From Priestia megaterium (lineage in GTDB: Bacteria; Bacillota; Bacilli; Bacillales; Bacillaceae_H), in contig NZ_CP023317.1 of NCBI RefSeq assembly GCF_009497655.1, positions 1,827,501 to 1,891,500 on the forward strand: 64,000 bases of DNA, written 5' to 3'. A model generated the notes under the pieces. The model had not been told where the DNA came from. It did not search any database and saw only the letters and a list, made by a program, of their open reading frames with translations. The translations under genes and the position numbers were made by a program. This document shows, in pieces, positions 34,433 to 43,738 of the stretch (position 1 is its first letter; every line of letters begins with the position of its first letter).

Positions 34433-35923
34433 ATGAAAGAAGTAATTCGTATTCATGAGGAAGATAATGTAGCAGTAGCTTTACGAGATTTTTTAGCACA
34501 AGAGAACCTTATGGTTGATGGAAAAGAAATTTCTCTAAAAGAAGAAGTAAAAAGGGGCCATAAAATAGCTCTTACGCCAATTTCAGCGGGCGGCAACATT
34601 ATAAAATATGGTTTTCCAATCGGGCATGCGACGCACTCTATTTCACCTGGTGAATGGGTGCATACGCATAACACAAAAACAAATTTAAATAATGTTAACG
34701 AATATGAATTTCATCAAAAGTTAGCAGCTCCTAAAGAAAAAAAACAATCGCTAACGTTTAAAGGATATCGCCGCAAAAACGGAGACATTGGAATTAGAAA
34801 TGAGCTTTGGATTATTCCAACGGTAGGGTGCGTAAATGGTATAGCCGAACAAATGATTAAACAGTTTCAAAAAGAAATAGGTGATATCTCGCCTTTTGAA
34901 CATGTAACCGTTTTAAAACACAATTACGGATGTTCTCAGCTCGGTGATGATCACCTTAATACAAGAACCATGCTTACGAGAATGGTACAGCATCCAAATG
35001 CTGGAGGCGTATTAGTATTAGGGCTTGGATGTGAGAATAATAGCTTAACAGAATTTAAACAAGCGCTAGGTACAATTGATGAAAGCAGAGTGAAGTTTTT
35101 ACAATCTCAAGACGTCGAGGATGAAATTGAGGCAGGAGTCACTTTGTTAAAAGAAATTTATGCTGCTGCTAAAGATGATAAAAGAGAAGACGTTGATATT
35201 TCCAGGCTGAAAGTAGGTCTTAAATGCGGTGGGTCAGATGGATTATCTGGTATTACAGCAAATCCGCTGCTCGGTAAATTCTCTGACTGGCTCATTGCTC
35301 AAGGAGGCACAACAGTTTTAACAGAAGTACCTGAAATGTTTGGTGCAGAAACCCTGCTAATGGAAAGAGCTGTTGATGAACAAACATTTGATAAAATTGT
35401 TCATCTGGTTAATGACTTTAAAACGTATTTTCTCAATCATAAACAGCCGGTGTATGAAAATCCTTCTCCCGGCAATAAAGCAGGCGGCATTACAACGTTA
35501 GAAGATAAATCACTTGGCTGTACTCAAAAAGCAGGCACGGCCCCAGTCGTAGACGTGTTAAATTACGGAGATCGCTTACAAACTAACGGTTTAAATTTAC
35601 TAAGTGCTCCTGGAAATGATTTAGTTGCCTCAACTGCTTTAGCGGCTTCAGGGTGTCATATTGTACTGTTTACAACGGGACGAGGAACGCCGTTTGGAAC
35701 GTTTGTGCCCACTATAAAAATTTCTACAAACACCGCTCTTTATAACAAGAAGCCGCACTGGATTGATTTTAATGGAGGGGTACTGGTTGAAGGTGACACA
35801 GAAGAAGCTACGTTAGAAAGCTTTATTGAGTACATGATCGGGGTTTCTAGCGGAGAGCTTGTAAATAACGAAAAAAATGATTTTAAAGAAATGGCCATTT
35901 TTAAAACAGGCGTTACTTTATAA
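34433..35923 (+). CDS. uxaA: Altronate dehydratase
   Basis: A 496-aa enzyme converting altronate to 2-keto-3-deoxygluconate. The N-terminal SAF-like domain (1-90) has HKIALTPISAGGNIIKYGFP and IGHATHSISPGEWVHTHNTK. The long C-terminal catalytic domain contains FKGYRRKNGDIGIRNELWII, NYGCSQLGDDH and ALGLGCENN-like segments with conserved cysteines for metal binding. GAGGTGA precedes the ATG at 34433. It completes the tagaturonate branch; the KDG kinase and aldolase genes are not in this window. Confidence 0.94.
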   Translation: MKEVIRIHEEDNVAVALRDFLAQENLMVDGKEISLKEEVKRGHKIALTPISAGGNIIKYGFPIGHATHSISPGEWVHTHNTKTNLNNVNEYEFHQKLAAPKEKKQSLTFKGYRRKNGDIGIRNELWIIPTVGCVNGIAEQMIKQFQKEIGDISPFEHVTVLKHNYGCSQLGDDHLNTRTMLTRMVQHPNAGGVLVLGLGCENNSLTEFKQALGTIDESRVKFLQSQDVEDEIEAGVTLLKEIYAAAKDDKREDVDISRLKVGLKCGGSDGLSGITANPLLGKFSDWLIAQGGTTVLTEVPEMFGAETLLMERAVDEQTFDKIVHLVNDFKTYFLNHKQPVYENPSPGNKAGGITTLEDKSLGCTQKAGTAPVVDVLNYGDRLQTNGLNLLSAPGNDLVASTALAASGCHIVLFTTGRGTPFGTFVPTIKISTNTALYNKKPHWIDFNGGVLVEGDTEEATLESFIEYMIGVSSGELVNNEKNDFKEMAIFKTGVTL

Positions 35924-35965
35924 ATAAGTCGGTTACTAGATTGTTAAACGAAAGGGGAAAAGCTA

Positions 35966-37363
35966 GTGAAAAAATATGTGCTTTCTTTGTTTGTGATGAC
36001 TCTGATGCTTATTTTACCGTTTTCTGCCCAAGGAGAAGCTCTTTCAGCAAGTGAAAAAATAACAGCAGTTAAAGAACAAATTCAGCCTCCTTCATTTCCG
36101 AACCGTACGTTTAATATTAAGCGGTACGGAGCAGCAGGAGATGGAAAGTCTGATTCAACGGCTGCTTTTAAAAAAGCAATCGAAGCGGCTAACAAAGCAG
36201 GAGGAGGGCGCGTTGTTGTTCCACCAGGAACTTATGTTACCGGTGCGATTTATTTAAAAAGCAACGTAAATCTTCATGTAATGAAAAAAGCTACCATTAA
36301 GTTTAGTCAAAATCCTGACAAATACTTACCTGCTGTCTTAACAAGATGGGAAGGCGTGGAGCTATATAATTATTCACCGCTTATCTATGCTTATAACGAA
36401 AAAAATATTGCGATTACAGGAGAAGGTACGTTAGATGGACAGGGTGATAACGAACATTGGTGGCCCTGGAAAGGAAAAAAGGAGTTTGGATGGAAAGAAG
36501 GCGAGCCCAATCAACAGCAAGATCGCGATTTGCTGTTTAAAATGGCAGAAGAGAAAGTTCCTGTTAAAGAGCGCGTATTTGGCAAAGGGCACTATTTGCG
36601 ACCTAGTTTTATTCAGCCTTATCACAGCAAAAATATCATGATAAAAGGTGTAACCATTTTAAATTCGCCCATGTGGCAAATCAACCCTGTCTTAAGCGAG
36701 AACATTTTAATTGATGATGTAAAAATTATAGGTCATGGTCCTAATAATGATGGAGTAGACCCTGAATCGAGTAAAAATGTGCTTATTAAAGATTCTTATT
36801 TTGACAATGGAGATGATTGTATTGCGATTAAGTCGGGGCGTAATGCAGATGGAAGAAGAATCAACGTACCAAGTGAAAATATTATTATTGAAGGAAACGA
36901 AATGAAAGATGGCCACGGGGGCGTTGTGATCGGCAGCGAAATATCAGGAAGCGTCCGGAACGTATTTGCTCAGCACAATGTTATGGACAGTCCCAATCTA
37001 GACCGGGCGCTGCGTATTAAAACAAATTCAGTTCGCGGCGGAACGATTGAAGATATCGACTTTAGCAACAATACGGTCAAAAGCGTTGGCAGTGAAGTGA
37101 TTCAAATAGACATGTACTATGAAGAAGGAGACACAGGGAATTTTACGCCCGTTGTTCGTAATATCAACATAGAAAATTTGCAAAGTAATGGAGGGAAATA
37201 CGGCTTATGGATTCGAGCCTATGAACGTTCTCCCGTTACAAACCTAACAATTCGTCATTCTAATTTCCAGCATGTTGCAACCCCATTGTTAATGGAGAAT
37301 GTAAAGAACCCTGTGTTTGAAGAGTTTTGTATAAATGGAAGCTGCATGAATACAAATCCGTAA
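35966..37363 (+). CDS. Secreted GH28 polygalacturonase
   Basis: A 465-aa protein with a Sec signal peptide (KKYVLSLFVMTLMLILPF then SAQGEA, cleavage near 22-24). The right-handed beta-helix has the GH28 catalytic set: D262 in NNDGVDPESS, D283/D284 in GDDCIAIKSG, H317 in GHGG and R350/K352 in RIK. The NNDGVDP form is often seen in exo-acting enzymes. It would release galacturonate units from pectate outside the cell, feeding the uxa genes immediately upstream. GTG start with GAAAGGGG SD. A terminator in repeat copy C follows. Confidence 0.92.
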   Translation: MKKYVLSLFVMTLMLILPFSAQGEALSASEKITAVKEQIQPPSFPNRTFNIKRYGAAGDGKSDSTAAFKKAIEAANKAGGGRVVVPPGTYVTGAIYLKSNVNLHVMKKATIKFSQNPDKYLPAVLTRWEGVELYNYSPLIYAYNEKNIAITGEGTLDGQGDNEHWWPWKGKKEFGWKEGEPNQQQDRDLLFKMAEEKVPVKERVFGKGHYLRPSFIQPYHSKNIMIKGVTILNSPMWQINPVLSENILIDDVKIIGHGPNNDGVDPESSKNVLIKDSYFDNGDDCIAIKSGRNADGRRINVPSENIIIEGNEMKDGHGGVVIGSEISGSVRNVFAQHNVMDSPNLDRALRIKTNSVRGGTIEDIDFSNNTVKSVGSEVIQIDMYYEEGDTGNFTPVVRNINIENLQSNGGKYGLWIRAYERSPVTNLTIRHSNFQHVATPLLMENVKNPVFEEFCINGSCMNTNP

Positions 37364-37377
37364 AAGGGCGTGTTCAT

Positions 37378-37505
37378 AATCAGCTGCAAGTAAGAGGTAG
37401 AACAAACGTATTTTAGCCCAAGAAGTATCCGCACAATGAATCGAGATTATCGATTCATTGTGCGGTCTTTTTTTTGTCGTGATGGTGAACGTAGGATCAA
37501 TGTGT
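37378..37505 (+). repeat. Dispersed intergenic repeat, copy C (terminator head only)
   Basis: Shares TAAGAGGTAGAACAAACGTA-like lead, ACGTATTTTAG, a strong hairpin and the tail GTGATGGTGAACGTAGG with copies A, D, E and F. The hairpin sequence has changed from CCGAAC to CCGCAC on one side and GTGCGG on the other, a compensated change that keeps the stem. Confidence 0.75.
37429..37473 (+). terminator. Terminator after the polygalacturonase gene (in repeat copy C)
   Basis: Perfect 16-bp stem CCGCACAATGAATCGA (37429-37444) with 37450-37465, then a T run. Confidence 0.9.
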
Positions 37506-37698
37506 TAATAATGGTAAAAACCTGCTCTGGAATTTTTACTATTTTATAGATAAGTCAAATGACTCTTACTAATTGATAGATAACATGTATGAAAGAAATG
37601 ACTTTTGAAGAGTGTTTTTTAAGCAATTTATTACCTAAATGTGGATGTGGGGAGTGTGAGGGAAGATATATAAAAGAATTATAAAAAACATTTGTCTT

Positions 37699-37813
37699 TG
37701 TAAGCGTTTTATTCTTTATTTTAATAAAGAGCAAAAAAAGGATGTTTTTCTCTAAATTTTTACCATTGAATATTTTGAATAAAGTTCATAAAATAAACTT
37801 GTAAGCGTTTTAA
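37699..37813 (+). promoter_or_regulatory. Two cre-like sites upstream of the GH42 gene
   Basis: TGTAAGCGTTTTAT (37699-37712) and TGTAAGCGTTTTAA (37800-37813) match the left half and CG centre of the cre/LacI operator consensus. They are 101 bp apart, within the 470-bp AT-rich stretch before the beta-galactosidase start. CcpA or a local LacI-type regulator could bind. No such regulator gene adjoins this operon. Confidence 0.6.
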
Positions 37814-37974
37814 AAGATTAGAAAGTATGTATCTTAAAAGTTGAATAGAGAATTATTTATGAAGACAGGAAATGTGATTTTTTTGCTTTTGATCACCGTT
37901 TCCAAGAATACCTTAACAAGTAACAGCAAAACGTTCATTTAATGAAATAAAGAAATAGATAGGAGTAGAGAAAA

Positions 37975-39924
37975 ATGTACATCGGCGTCGATTATTACCC
38001 TGAACATTGGCCAGAGAATATGATAGAAGAAGATATCCAAGGTATTAAAGAGTTAGGATCAAATATGGTGAGAATAGGGGAGTTCGCTTGGCATCTTATG
38101 GAGCCTAAAGAAGGGCAATATGACTTTTCTTTTTTTGATAGCGTTATCAATAAGCTTAAAAAACAGAGTATTGACGTTATGTTTGGTACCCCTACTGCCA
38201 CTTTTCCGGCTTGGCTTGCGAAGCAGCATCCTTCTATTTTATCAAAAGATGAAAATGGGGCGGTCAGAGCATTTGGAGGAAGACGTCAATATTGTTTTAA
38301 TTCTCCTCTTTACCGGCAGTATAGCGCTCAGATTACAGAACAACTAGTAAAGCACTACTGCTCAGAAGAAGCAATCGTAGCATGGCAAGTTGACAATGAA
38401 TTTGGCCATGAAGGCAGTGATATGTGTTACTGCGAACAATGTCATAAAGAGTTTCAGCAGTTTTTGGAAAGAAAATATAAAGATATTAATGAGTTAAATG
38501 AAAAGTATGGCACTATTTTCTGGGGACAAACGTATAACGACTTTACCGAAGTGCCTATGCCTGTAAAAACAATTACGACACACAGCCCTTCGTTAAAGCT
38601 AGACTGGGCCCGCTTTCGCTCTTTTTCGTTAAACAGATACGCTCACGAACAAACAGCGATTGTGAAGAAATATAAAGGTGATCACCAGCTGTTGACCACG
38701 AACGTATCAGGAGGCTTTTTTGATAAATGGTTCGATCATGAAGAAAACCTAGAAGTAATGGACTTTGTATCCTATGATAATTATCCGGTATGGGGCGGTC
38801 AAACAGAGCCGATTACCCCGGCTCATATTGCACTAGGTCATGATTTTAATAGAGGCTTGTTACATAAAAATTTCTGGATTGTAGAGGAATTAATGGGTGC
38901 TCAAGGTCATGATATCATCGGTTATCTACCGCGACCTAATCAGGCAAAAATGTGGTCTTATCAAGCTTTTGCTCATGGATGCACGAATATGCTGTATTTT
39001 CGCTGGCGCGGAATGACAAGAGGAGCTGAGCAATACTGCTACGGAATTGTAGGTCACGATAATCACTATGGAAAACGTTACAAAGAAGTTCAGTCGTTAT
39101 TTAGTGAAATCGTTCATTACGAACATGTGCTTGAGTCTGATATTAAATCGGAGATTGCCGTTTTATATGACTATGAAAATATATGGTCATGGCGTTTTCA
39201 GCAGCAAAGTGAAGGGTTTGACTTTACGCAAGAGCTTCTTAGAGGGTATACACCGTTTTATAAGTTGAATACACCCATTGATGTTATTCCTGCTACAAGA
39301 GATTTTTCAAGCTATAAAGTACTGGTTGTTCCGGCTTTGCAAATCATTGATAAAGAACTAGGTAAAAGATTTACTGAATTTACTGAAAACGGAGGCGTCA
39401 TCGTTTTTACGTTTAGAACCGGCATTAAAGACAAACAAAATAATATTCACTTTAAACAGACGCTGCCCGGATATGTAAAAGAAATAACAGGGATTGAAAT
39501 TCATGAAGTGGAAGCACTGTCTTCTACTCAAAAAGCAGCTATTAAAGGAAAAGGACCGTATGAAGGAGAACAAGCAAGTGCGTCCGTGTGGAGAGACATT
39601 ATCACACCTGTAACAGCTGAAGTGCTGTATGAGTATGATGATCCATTTTATAATCAAGCGGCTGTAACAAAAAATCAGTTTGGTCGCGGGACGGTCTATT
39701 ATGTAGGCTGTGGAATTGAAGGGAAAACGTTTGAAAAAATGGCGCTTGATATTGTAACAGAGCAGCAGATTGAGCATACGGAAAGTGAAGATGGAGTTGA
39801 AGTATATCCTCGCAAGCTTGGAGAGACAAGTTATTACTTCCTTATGAACCATACGCCAGAAGTAAAAGTATTTAAAGATATTGTTCTGCAGCCTTACGAA
39901 AGTCGAGTTGTAGAAAACATGTAG
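37975..39924 (+). CDS. GH42 beta-galactosidase
   Basis: A 649-aa GH42 enzyme. The acid/base is E142 in WQVDNEFG and the nucleophile is E304 in FWIVEELMG. Cysteines C107, C151, C153 and C156 (MCYCEQC) form the family's zinc site. The N-terminus GVDYYPEHWPE is typical. It has no signal peptide, so it acts inside the cell on imported galactosides such as galacto-oligosaccharides from pectic galactan. It pairs with the GPH symporter 95 bp downstream. SD TAGGAGTAGAG precedes the ATG. Confidence 0.95.
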   Translation: MYIGVDYYPEHWPENMIEEDIQGIKELGSNMVRIGEFAWHLMEPKEGQYDFSFFDSVINKLKKQSIDVMFGTPTATFPAWLAKQHPSILSKDENGAVRAFGGRRQYCFNSPLYRQYSAQITEQLVKHYCSEEAIVAWQVDNEFGHEGSDMCYCEQCHKEFQQFLERKYKDINELNEKYGTIFWGQTYNDFTEVPMPVKTITTHSPSLKLDWARFRSFSLNRYAHEQTAIVKKYKGDHQLLTTNVSGGFFDKWFDHEENLEVMDFVSYDNYPVWGGQTEPITPAHIALGHDFNRGLLHKNFWIVEELMGAQGHDIIGYLPRPNQAKMWSYQAFAHGCTNMLYFRWRGMTRGAEQYCYGIVGHDNHYGKRYKEVQSLFSEIVHYEHVLESDIKSEIAVLYDYENIWSWRFQQQSEGFDFTQELLRGYTPFYKLNTPIDVIPATRDFSSYKVLVVPALQIIDKELGKRFTEFTENGGVIVFTFRTGIKDKQNNIHFKQTLPGYVKEITGIEIHEVEALSSTQKAAIKGKGPYEGEQASASVWRDIITPVTAEVLYEYDDPFYNQAAVTKNQFGRGTVYYVGCGIEGKTFEKMALDIVTEQQIEHTESEDGVEVYPRKLGETSYYFLMNHTPEVKVFKDIVLQPYESRVVENM

Positions 39925-39936
39925 TAGCAACAGGAC

Positions 39937-39968
39937 ACTAGAATCTCATAAAGCAATGAGATTCTAGT
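39937..39968 (+). terminator. Hairpin between the GH42 gene and the second GPH symporter
   Basis: A 13-bp perfect stem ACTAGAATCTCAT (39937-39949) with 39956-39968. No T run follows, so it may slow or protect the mRNA rather than terminate fully. Confidence 0.5.
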
Positions 39969-39984
39969 CACTCATAATATGATA

Positions 39985-39998
39985 TGAAAGCGTTTTAT
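39985..39998 (+). promoter_or_regulatory. Third cre-like site, before the second GPH gene
   Basis: TGAAAGCGTTTTAT is the third copy of the TGNAAGCGTTTTA motif seen at 37699 and 37800. It sits 22 bp ahead of the start codon at 40020, where a bound repressor could block initiation or read-through. Confidence 0.5.
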
Positions 39999-40019
39999 AG
40001 GAGAAGGGAGTTAGGTTAC

Positions 40020-41384
40020 ATGAACATGGGGGTACAGTCAAAAGTTTCTCTCAAAACCGTATTATCATACGGAATGGGGAGTTTTGGAAACAATATTATA
40101 TATGCATTAACAAGTACATATTTAATGATTTTTTATACGGATAGTGTAGGATTAAATGCTGCAGCCGTAGGAACTTTATTTCTTATTGCTAGGATATGGG
40201 ATGGGATTGCGGACATTATTATCGGAATGATTGTTGATAATACAGAAACGAGATTTGGTAAGTTTAGGCCCTATCTTTTAATAGGCGGATTTTTTGCAGC
40301 TGTTGCTACAGTCGCGTGTTTTATTAGTCCGGATCTTTCTCACACAGGAAAATTAATTTATGCTTATATCACTTATATCGCGTGGGGAACAAGCTTTGCT
40401 ATCATGGATATTCCTTATTGGTCGCTTTCAGCAACGATTACACAAGATGTAAAAGAACGAAACAAAGTTGTGGCTTTTCCTAGAACCATTGCAGCAGTAG
40501 GGTCTTTATTTGCTAGTTTATTAACTCTTCCACTAGCTCATTATTTTGGAAACTGGTTTATGCTTAGTCTTATTTATGCGTGTATCTTAATGATTACAAT
40601 GATTATTACATTTTCAGGAGTAAAAGAAAACTATACCGTAAAAAGACAGGAAAAGCAGACGCCAAAAGCAGTTTGGAACTTATTTATTCAAAATAAACCG
40701 TTGCGCTACCTAATTTTCTCAATGCTTTTAGTTGAAACGATTTTAACAATTCGAACTACGTTTTCTATTTACTATTTTAAATACAATTTAAATGCAGAGA
40801 ATATCGCGTCTCTTTATTTAACCTTATTTTTTACAGCACAAATTGTAGGAGCGATCGCGTCTCCTTTCATTTCAAATAAATTTGGAAAGAAACGTGCAGC
40901 AATAGGGGGAATTGCCCTAAATGCTGTAGCCACTCTTACAATGTTTGCAACGGGTTTCCACGTTATGCCAGTAATGATTTTAAGCTTTTTAGCTTCTTTT
41001 GGCGGTGGGGTTAGTAACATTGCTCAAACATCTATGCTCGCTGACTGTGTAGAATACGGCGAATGGAAAACGGGGAACCGAGCAGAAGGAATGGTGTTTT
41101 CTACGAATATTTTCAAAACAAAGGTCGCTTCAGCAGTGGGTGGAGCAGTAGGTGGGTACATCCTTTCAGCAGTAGGGTACATGCCAAATCAAATTCAGTC
41201 ACACAGCACGCTCATTTGGATTGCTTTAATCTTTACGATTATTCCGGGTATTCTTTGCTTGTTATCACTTGTCCCACTCGTAAAATATGAGTTGACGGAA
41301 AAGAGATATTTAGAGATTTTACAGGATATGAAAAAACGCTCAAGCCGCATAAAAGAAAAACCGGCTATGAAAGTGTCTAGCTAA
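40020..41384 (+). CDS. GPH-family sugar:cation symporter, galactoside-type
   Basis: A 454-aa twelve-helix symporter related to the one at 30341 (similar LSYGMGSFGNNIIYALTSTY opening, FRPYLLIGG, DCVEYGEWKTGNRAEGMVFS). Next to an intracellular GH42 enzyme, it most likely imports galactosides. ATG at 40020 follows AGGAGAAGGGAG; an in-frame ATG at 39984 overlaps the cre-like site and has no SD. C-terminal tail is basic. Confidence 0.86.
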   Translation: MNMGVQSKVSLKTVLSYGMGSFGNNIIYALTSTYLMIFYTDSVGLNAAAVGTLFLIARIWDGIADIIIGMIVDNTETRFGKFRPYLLIGGFFAAVATVACFISPDLSHTGKLIYAYITYIAWGTSFAIMDIPYWSLSATITQDVKERNKVVAFPRTIAAVGSLFASLLTLPLAHYFGNWFMLSLIYACILMITMIITFSGVKENYTVKRQEKQTPKAVWNLFIQNKPLRYLIFSMLLVETILTIRTTFSIYYFKYNLNAENIASLYLTLFFTAQIVGAIASPFISNKFGKKRAAIGGIALNAVATLTMFATGFHVMPVMILSFLASFGGGVSNIAQTSMLADCVEYGEWKTGNRAEGMVFSTNIFKTKVASAVGGAVGGYILSAVGYMPNQIQSHSTLIWIALIFTIIPGILCLLSLVPLVKYELTEKRYLEILQDMKKRSSRIKEKPAMKVSS

Positions 41385-41501
41385 TTCAAATCAACACAAG
41401 CATTGTACACAAAAATCACAAGAAAAAAAGACTGCATTTTCTCAGCTCCTCTTGCTATGATGTCAGGTAGACAGATATCAATGTAAAGAGGAGTTTTGTT
41501 T

Positions 41502-41747
41502 ATGTTTATTAATTTTTCAAAAGAAGACAAAGATAAAATGCTGAATGAAATTCAAACGTTTTTTTATAACGAACGAGATGAAGAAATTAGTGAATTTGCA
41601 GCGGAAAATGTATTGGAGTTTATTAAAGAACATATAGGTCCTCATTTTTATAACCAAGCCATTAAAGATGCGGAAGATATTATGAACCAGGTCATGCTTT
41701 CTGCAGAAGAAAATTTACATGCATTAAAAAAACCAATCGAAAAGTAG
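41502..41747 (+). CDS. DUF2164 family small protein
   Basis: An 81-aa acidic helical protein, INFSKEDKDKMLNEIQTFFY followed by a long helix with EFAAENVLEFIKEHIGPHFY and QAIKDAEDIM. This resembles the DUF2164 family, whose function is unknown. ATG at 41502 follows AAAGAGGAG by eight bases. It is alone, with a terminator downstream. Confidence 0.75.
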   Translation: MFINFSKEDKDKMLNEIQTFFYNERDEEISEFAAENVLEFIKEHIGPHFYNQAIKDAEDIMNQVMLSAEENLHALKKPIEK

Positions 41748-41770
41748 TTCGAAAAAGAAAATATGAAATA

Positions 41771-41810
41771 GGAAAAAGCGTTTTATGTACAAAAACATAA
41801 AGCGCTTTTG
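41771..41810 (+). terminator. Terminator after the DUF2164 gene
   Basis: AAAAGCGTTTTATGT pairs with ACATAAAGCGCTTTT (one bulge), ending in T-rich sequence. Confidence 0.75.
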
Positions 41811-41873
41811 TTTGTTTATGAAACAAATTATTTGTTCGCCCAAGTGATATATGATACATTCGTTTTAAGATAA

Positions 41874-41887
41874 TATTAACGTTAACG
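41874..41887 (+). promoter_or_regulatory. Operator-like site resembling those of the uronate genes
   Basis: TATTAACGTTAACG shares the 12-base centre ATTAACGTTAAC-like pattern with TGTTAACGTTAACA, differing at two bases in the outer positions. It lies about 100 bp upstream of the CoA-transferase gene and may link it to ExuR or CcpA. Confidence 0.45.
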
Positions 41888-41989
41888 TAAAGGTTATATT
41901 TAAAGTGTTTTGGTTTAACTCGATGAGGGCATAACTTCAGCAAGCAGGGACATAATGAGGTAATTATATGAGGAAAGAAGGGACTACAC

Positions 41990-43486
41990 ATGAGCAACAT
42001 TACGAAAGGTCAGCTAACAAAATCTATTGTGAAAGCAAATGAAAATCGTTTAACGGATAATAGTGATTTTGATATCTATCAAGAGCTGGAAAATGTGCTT
42101 CAAGGAGTCGGCTTATCAGCAAAAGACAGCGGAGGAAACATTACATTTTACGGAGAAGATCCGATTGTTCCTAGTACGCTGCGACTTGCCTCAGCAGCAG
42201 CTATTGCACTGGTTGCTAAGTCAGTAGCTGTCTCAAAAATTTGGAGAATACGCGGAGGAAAAGGTCAAGATATTCATATGGATTTACGAAAAGCGATCCG
42301 AAGATTATCACCTTTTTACGATAAAAAATGGGAAAAGCTTAATGGGTATGCCCCGAGTAAAGCAAATGATCCTTATAATCCATTAGGCTTTCGCTTTTAT
42401 CAAACAAAAGACGGCAAATGGGTAATGCCGCTGAATCCGTATCCACGCTCTAAGCATGAAACGCTCAAGCTATTAAATTGTATAGAAGACCCTGATGCAG
42501 TGGCAAAAGCGATTCGCGGATGGAATGCAGAAGAATTGGAAAAAGCTGCAGCGGAGCGAGGAGTGATCATGCCTGTTGTGCGGACAATTGAAGAGTTTAT
42601 GAAAGAAGCCGTGTATGAAGAAATAGCTCAGCTTCCTTTAATTGAAATTGAAAAGATTGGAGAAAGTGAGCGAATTCCTTTTTCCAAGAACCCTAAAACG
42701 CCGCTAGATGGTATTCGAGCATTAGGGCTTGGTCACGTTATTGCAGGAGCAGGATTCGGTAGAGCTCTCGCTTTACACGGTGCGGACGTTTTAAATATTT
42801 GGAAGCCAACGGATTGGGAGCATGATACGATTTACGCTACGTCTAATGTCGGTATGCGCTCTTCAACGCTGGATATCGGTGAAAAAGAAGGAAAAGAAAA
42901 AATGGTTGAACTTCTAAAAGAAGCCGATATCTTTTTTGCGAACCGTCGCTACGGATTTCTAGAGAGATACGGTCTAACAGCTGAAGAGTGTGCAGAACTA
43001 AAACCAGGCATCATCCACTGCACCGTTAACCTGCACGGAACGCAAGGAGAGTGGGCAAAAAGAAATGGATTTGACCAGACAGCGGGAAGCGTAACGGGAG
43101 TCATGGCGTTAGAAGGGTCGCCAGAAAATCCTCAGCTGCCTCCTATTGTAGTTGTCAATGATTATGCAGTTTCTTGGCTGCTTGAAGTTGGTGCTTTAAT
43201 GGCATTGGAAAGAAGAGCAAAAGAAGGAGGCAGCTACCGCGTGCGTGTATCATTAGATCGCGTATCTTTATGGATCTTATCAATGGGCATCTATGACAAA
43301 ACATACGCCCATCAAACAGCTGGTTCGTCAGAGAAGCATGAGTACATTGCACCGGATCTCTTTACAGCCCAAACACCTTTAGGATTGTACCAAGGGCTTA
43401 CAGAACAAATCGAAATGTCGGAAACTCCAGGGGAATATAAGACGGTTCTCGTTCCTCGAGGTTCTTCACGCCCAGAGTGGTTGTGA
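41990..43486 (+). CDS. Family III CoA-transferase (CaiB/BaiF type)
   Basis: A 498-aa protein. The C-terminal half from about residue 230 is a clear CaiB-like domain: TPLDGIRALGLGHVIAGAGF then GRALALHGADVLNIWKP, ADIFFANRR and GIIHCTVNLHGTQGEW. The N-terminal half also has CaiB-like pieces (LRLASAAAIALVAKSVAV, PYNPLGFRFYQTKDGKWVM), so the protein looks like a two-lobed form. Family members swap CoA between organic acids; the usual catalytic Asp could not be placed with confidence. The donor and acceptor are unknown. SD AAAGAAGGGA precedes the ATG. Confidence 0.75.
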   Translation: MSNITKGQLTKSIVKANENRLTDNSDFDIYQELENVLQGVGLSAKDSGGNITFYGEDPIVPSTLRLASAAAIALVAKSVAVSKIWRIRGGKGQDIHMDLRKAIRRLSPFYDKKWEKLNGYAPSKANDPYNPLGFRFYQTKDGKWVMPLNPYPRSKHETLKLLNCIEDPDAVAKAIRGWNAEELEKAAAERGVIMPVVRTIEEFMKEAVYEEIAQLPLIEIEKIGESERIPFSKNPKTPLDGIRALGLGHVIAGAGFGRALALHGADVLNIWKPTDWEHDTIYATSNVGMRSSTLDIGEKEGKEKMVELLKEADIFFANRRYGFLERYGLTAEECAELKPGIIHCTVNLHGTQGEWAKRNGFDQTAGSVTGVMALEGSPENPQLPPIVVVNDYAVSWLLEVGALMALERRAKEGGSYRVRVSLDRVSLWILSMGIYDKTYAHQTAGSSEKHEYIAPDLFTAQTPLGLYQGLTEQIEMSETPGEYKTVLVPRGSSRPEWL

Positions 43487-43738
43487 TAACAAGAGGCTGA
43501 GACAAAATTATTTTAGTGGAAAGAAAATCCGAACGATGAATCGAGATTCTTGATAAAGGATCCAACTCGTTCGGATTTTTTTGTTATTGTGATGAACGTA
43601 GGTTTCGTTTATGTGGGTAGATGCTTCTAGCGCTTGCACGGAAATCAACAGCGGTGTCACAAGCGGTTCAGCTCATGTATCCAATTTGTTTGTCTTTAGA
43701 TTGAATTGATTTCGCTATGTCTTAATCTCGGTTTTTGG
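43487..43738 (+). repeat. Dispersed intergenic repeat, copy D (core mostly deleted)
   Basis: Begins AAGAGGCTGAGACAAAATTA right after the CoA-transferase stop. It carries the AATCCGAACGA/TCGTTCGGATT hairpin, then CTTCTAGCGCTTGCACGGAA, and rejoins the shared tail TTTAGATTGAATTGATTTCG. Compared with copies B and E the GC-rich core is missing. Confidence 0.85.
43525..43582 (+). terminator. Terminator of the CoA-transferase gene (head of repeat copy D)
   Basis: AAATCCGAACGA (43525-43536) pairs with TCGTTCGGATTT (43567-43578), followed by T run. Confidence 0.82.

Noticed and set aside
39358-39930. 190-codon minus-strand frame
   Set aside because: It is wholly antisense to the GH42 gene and low in protein-like features.
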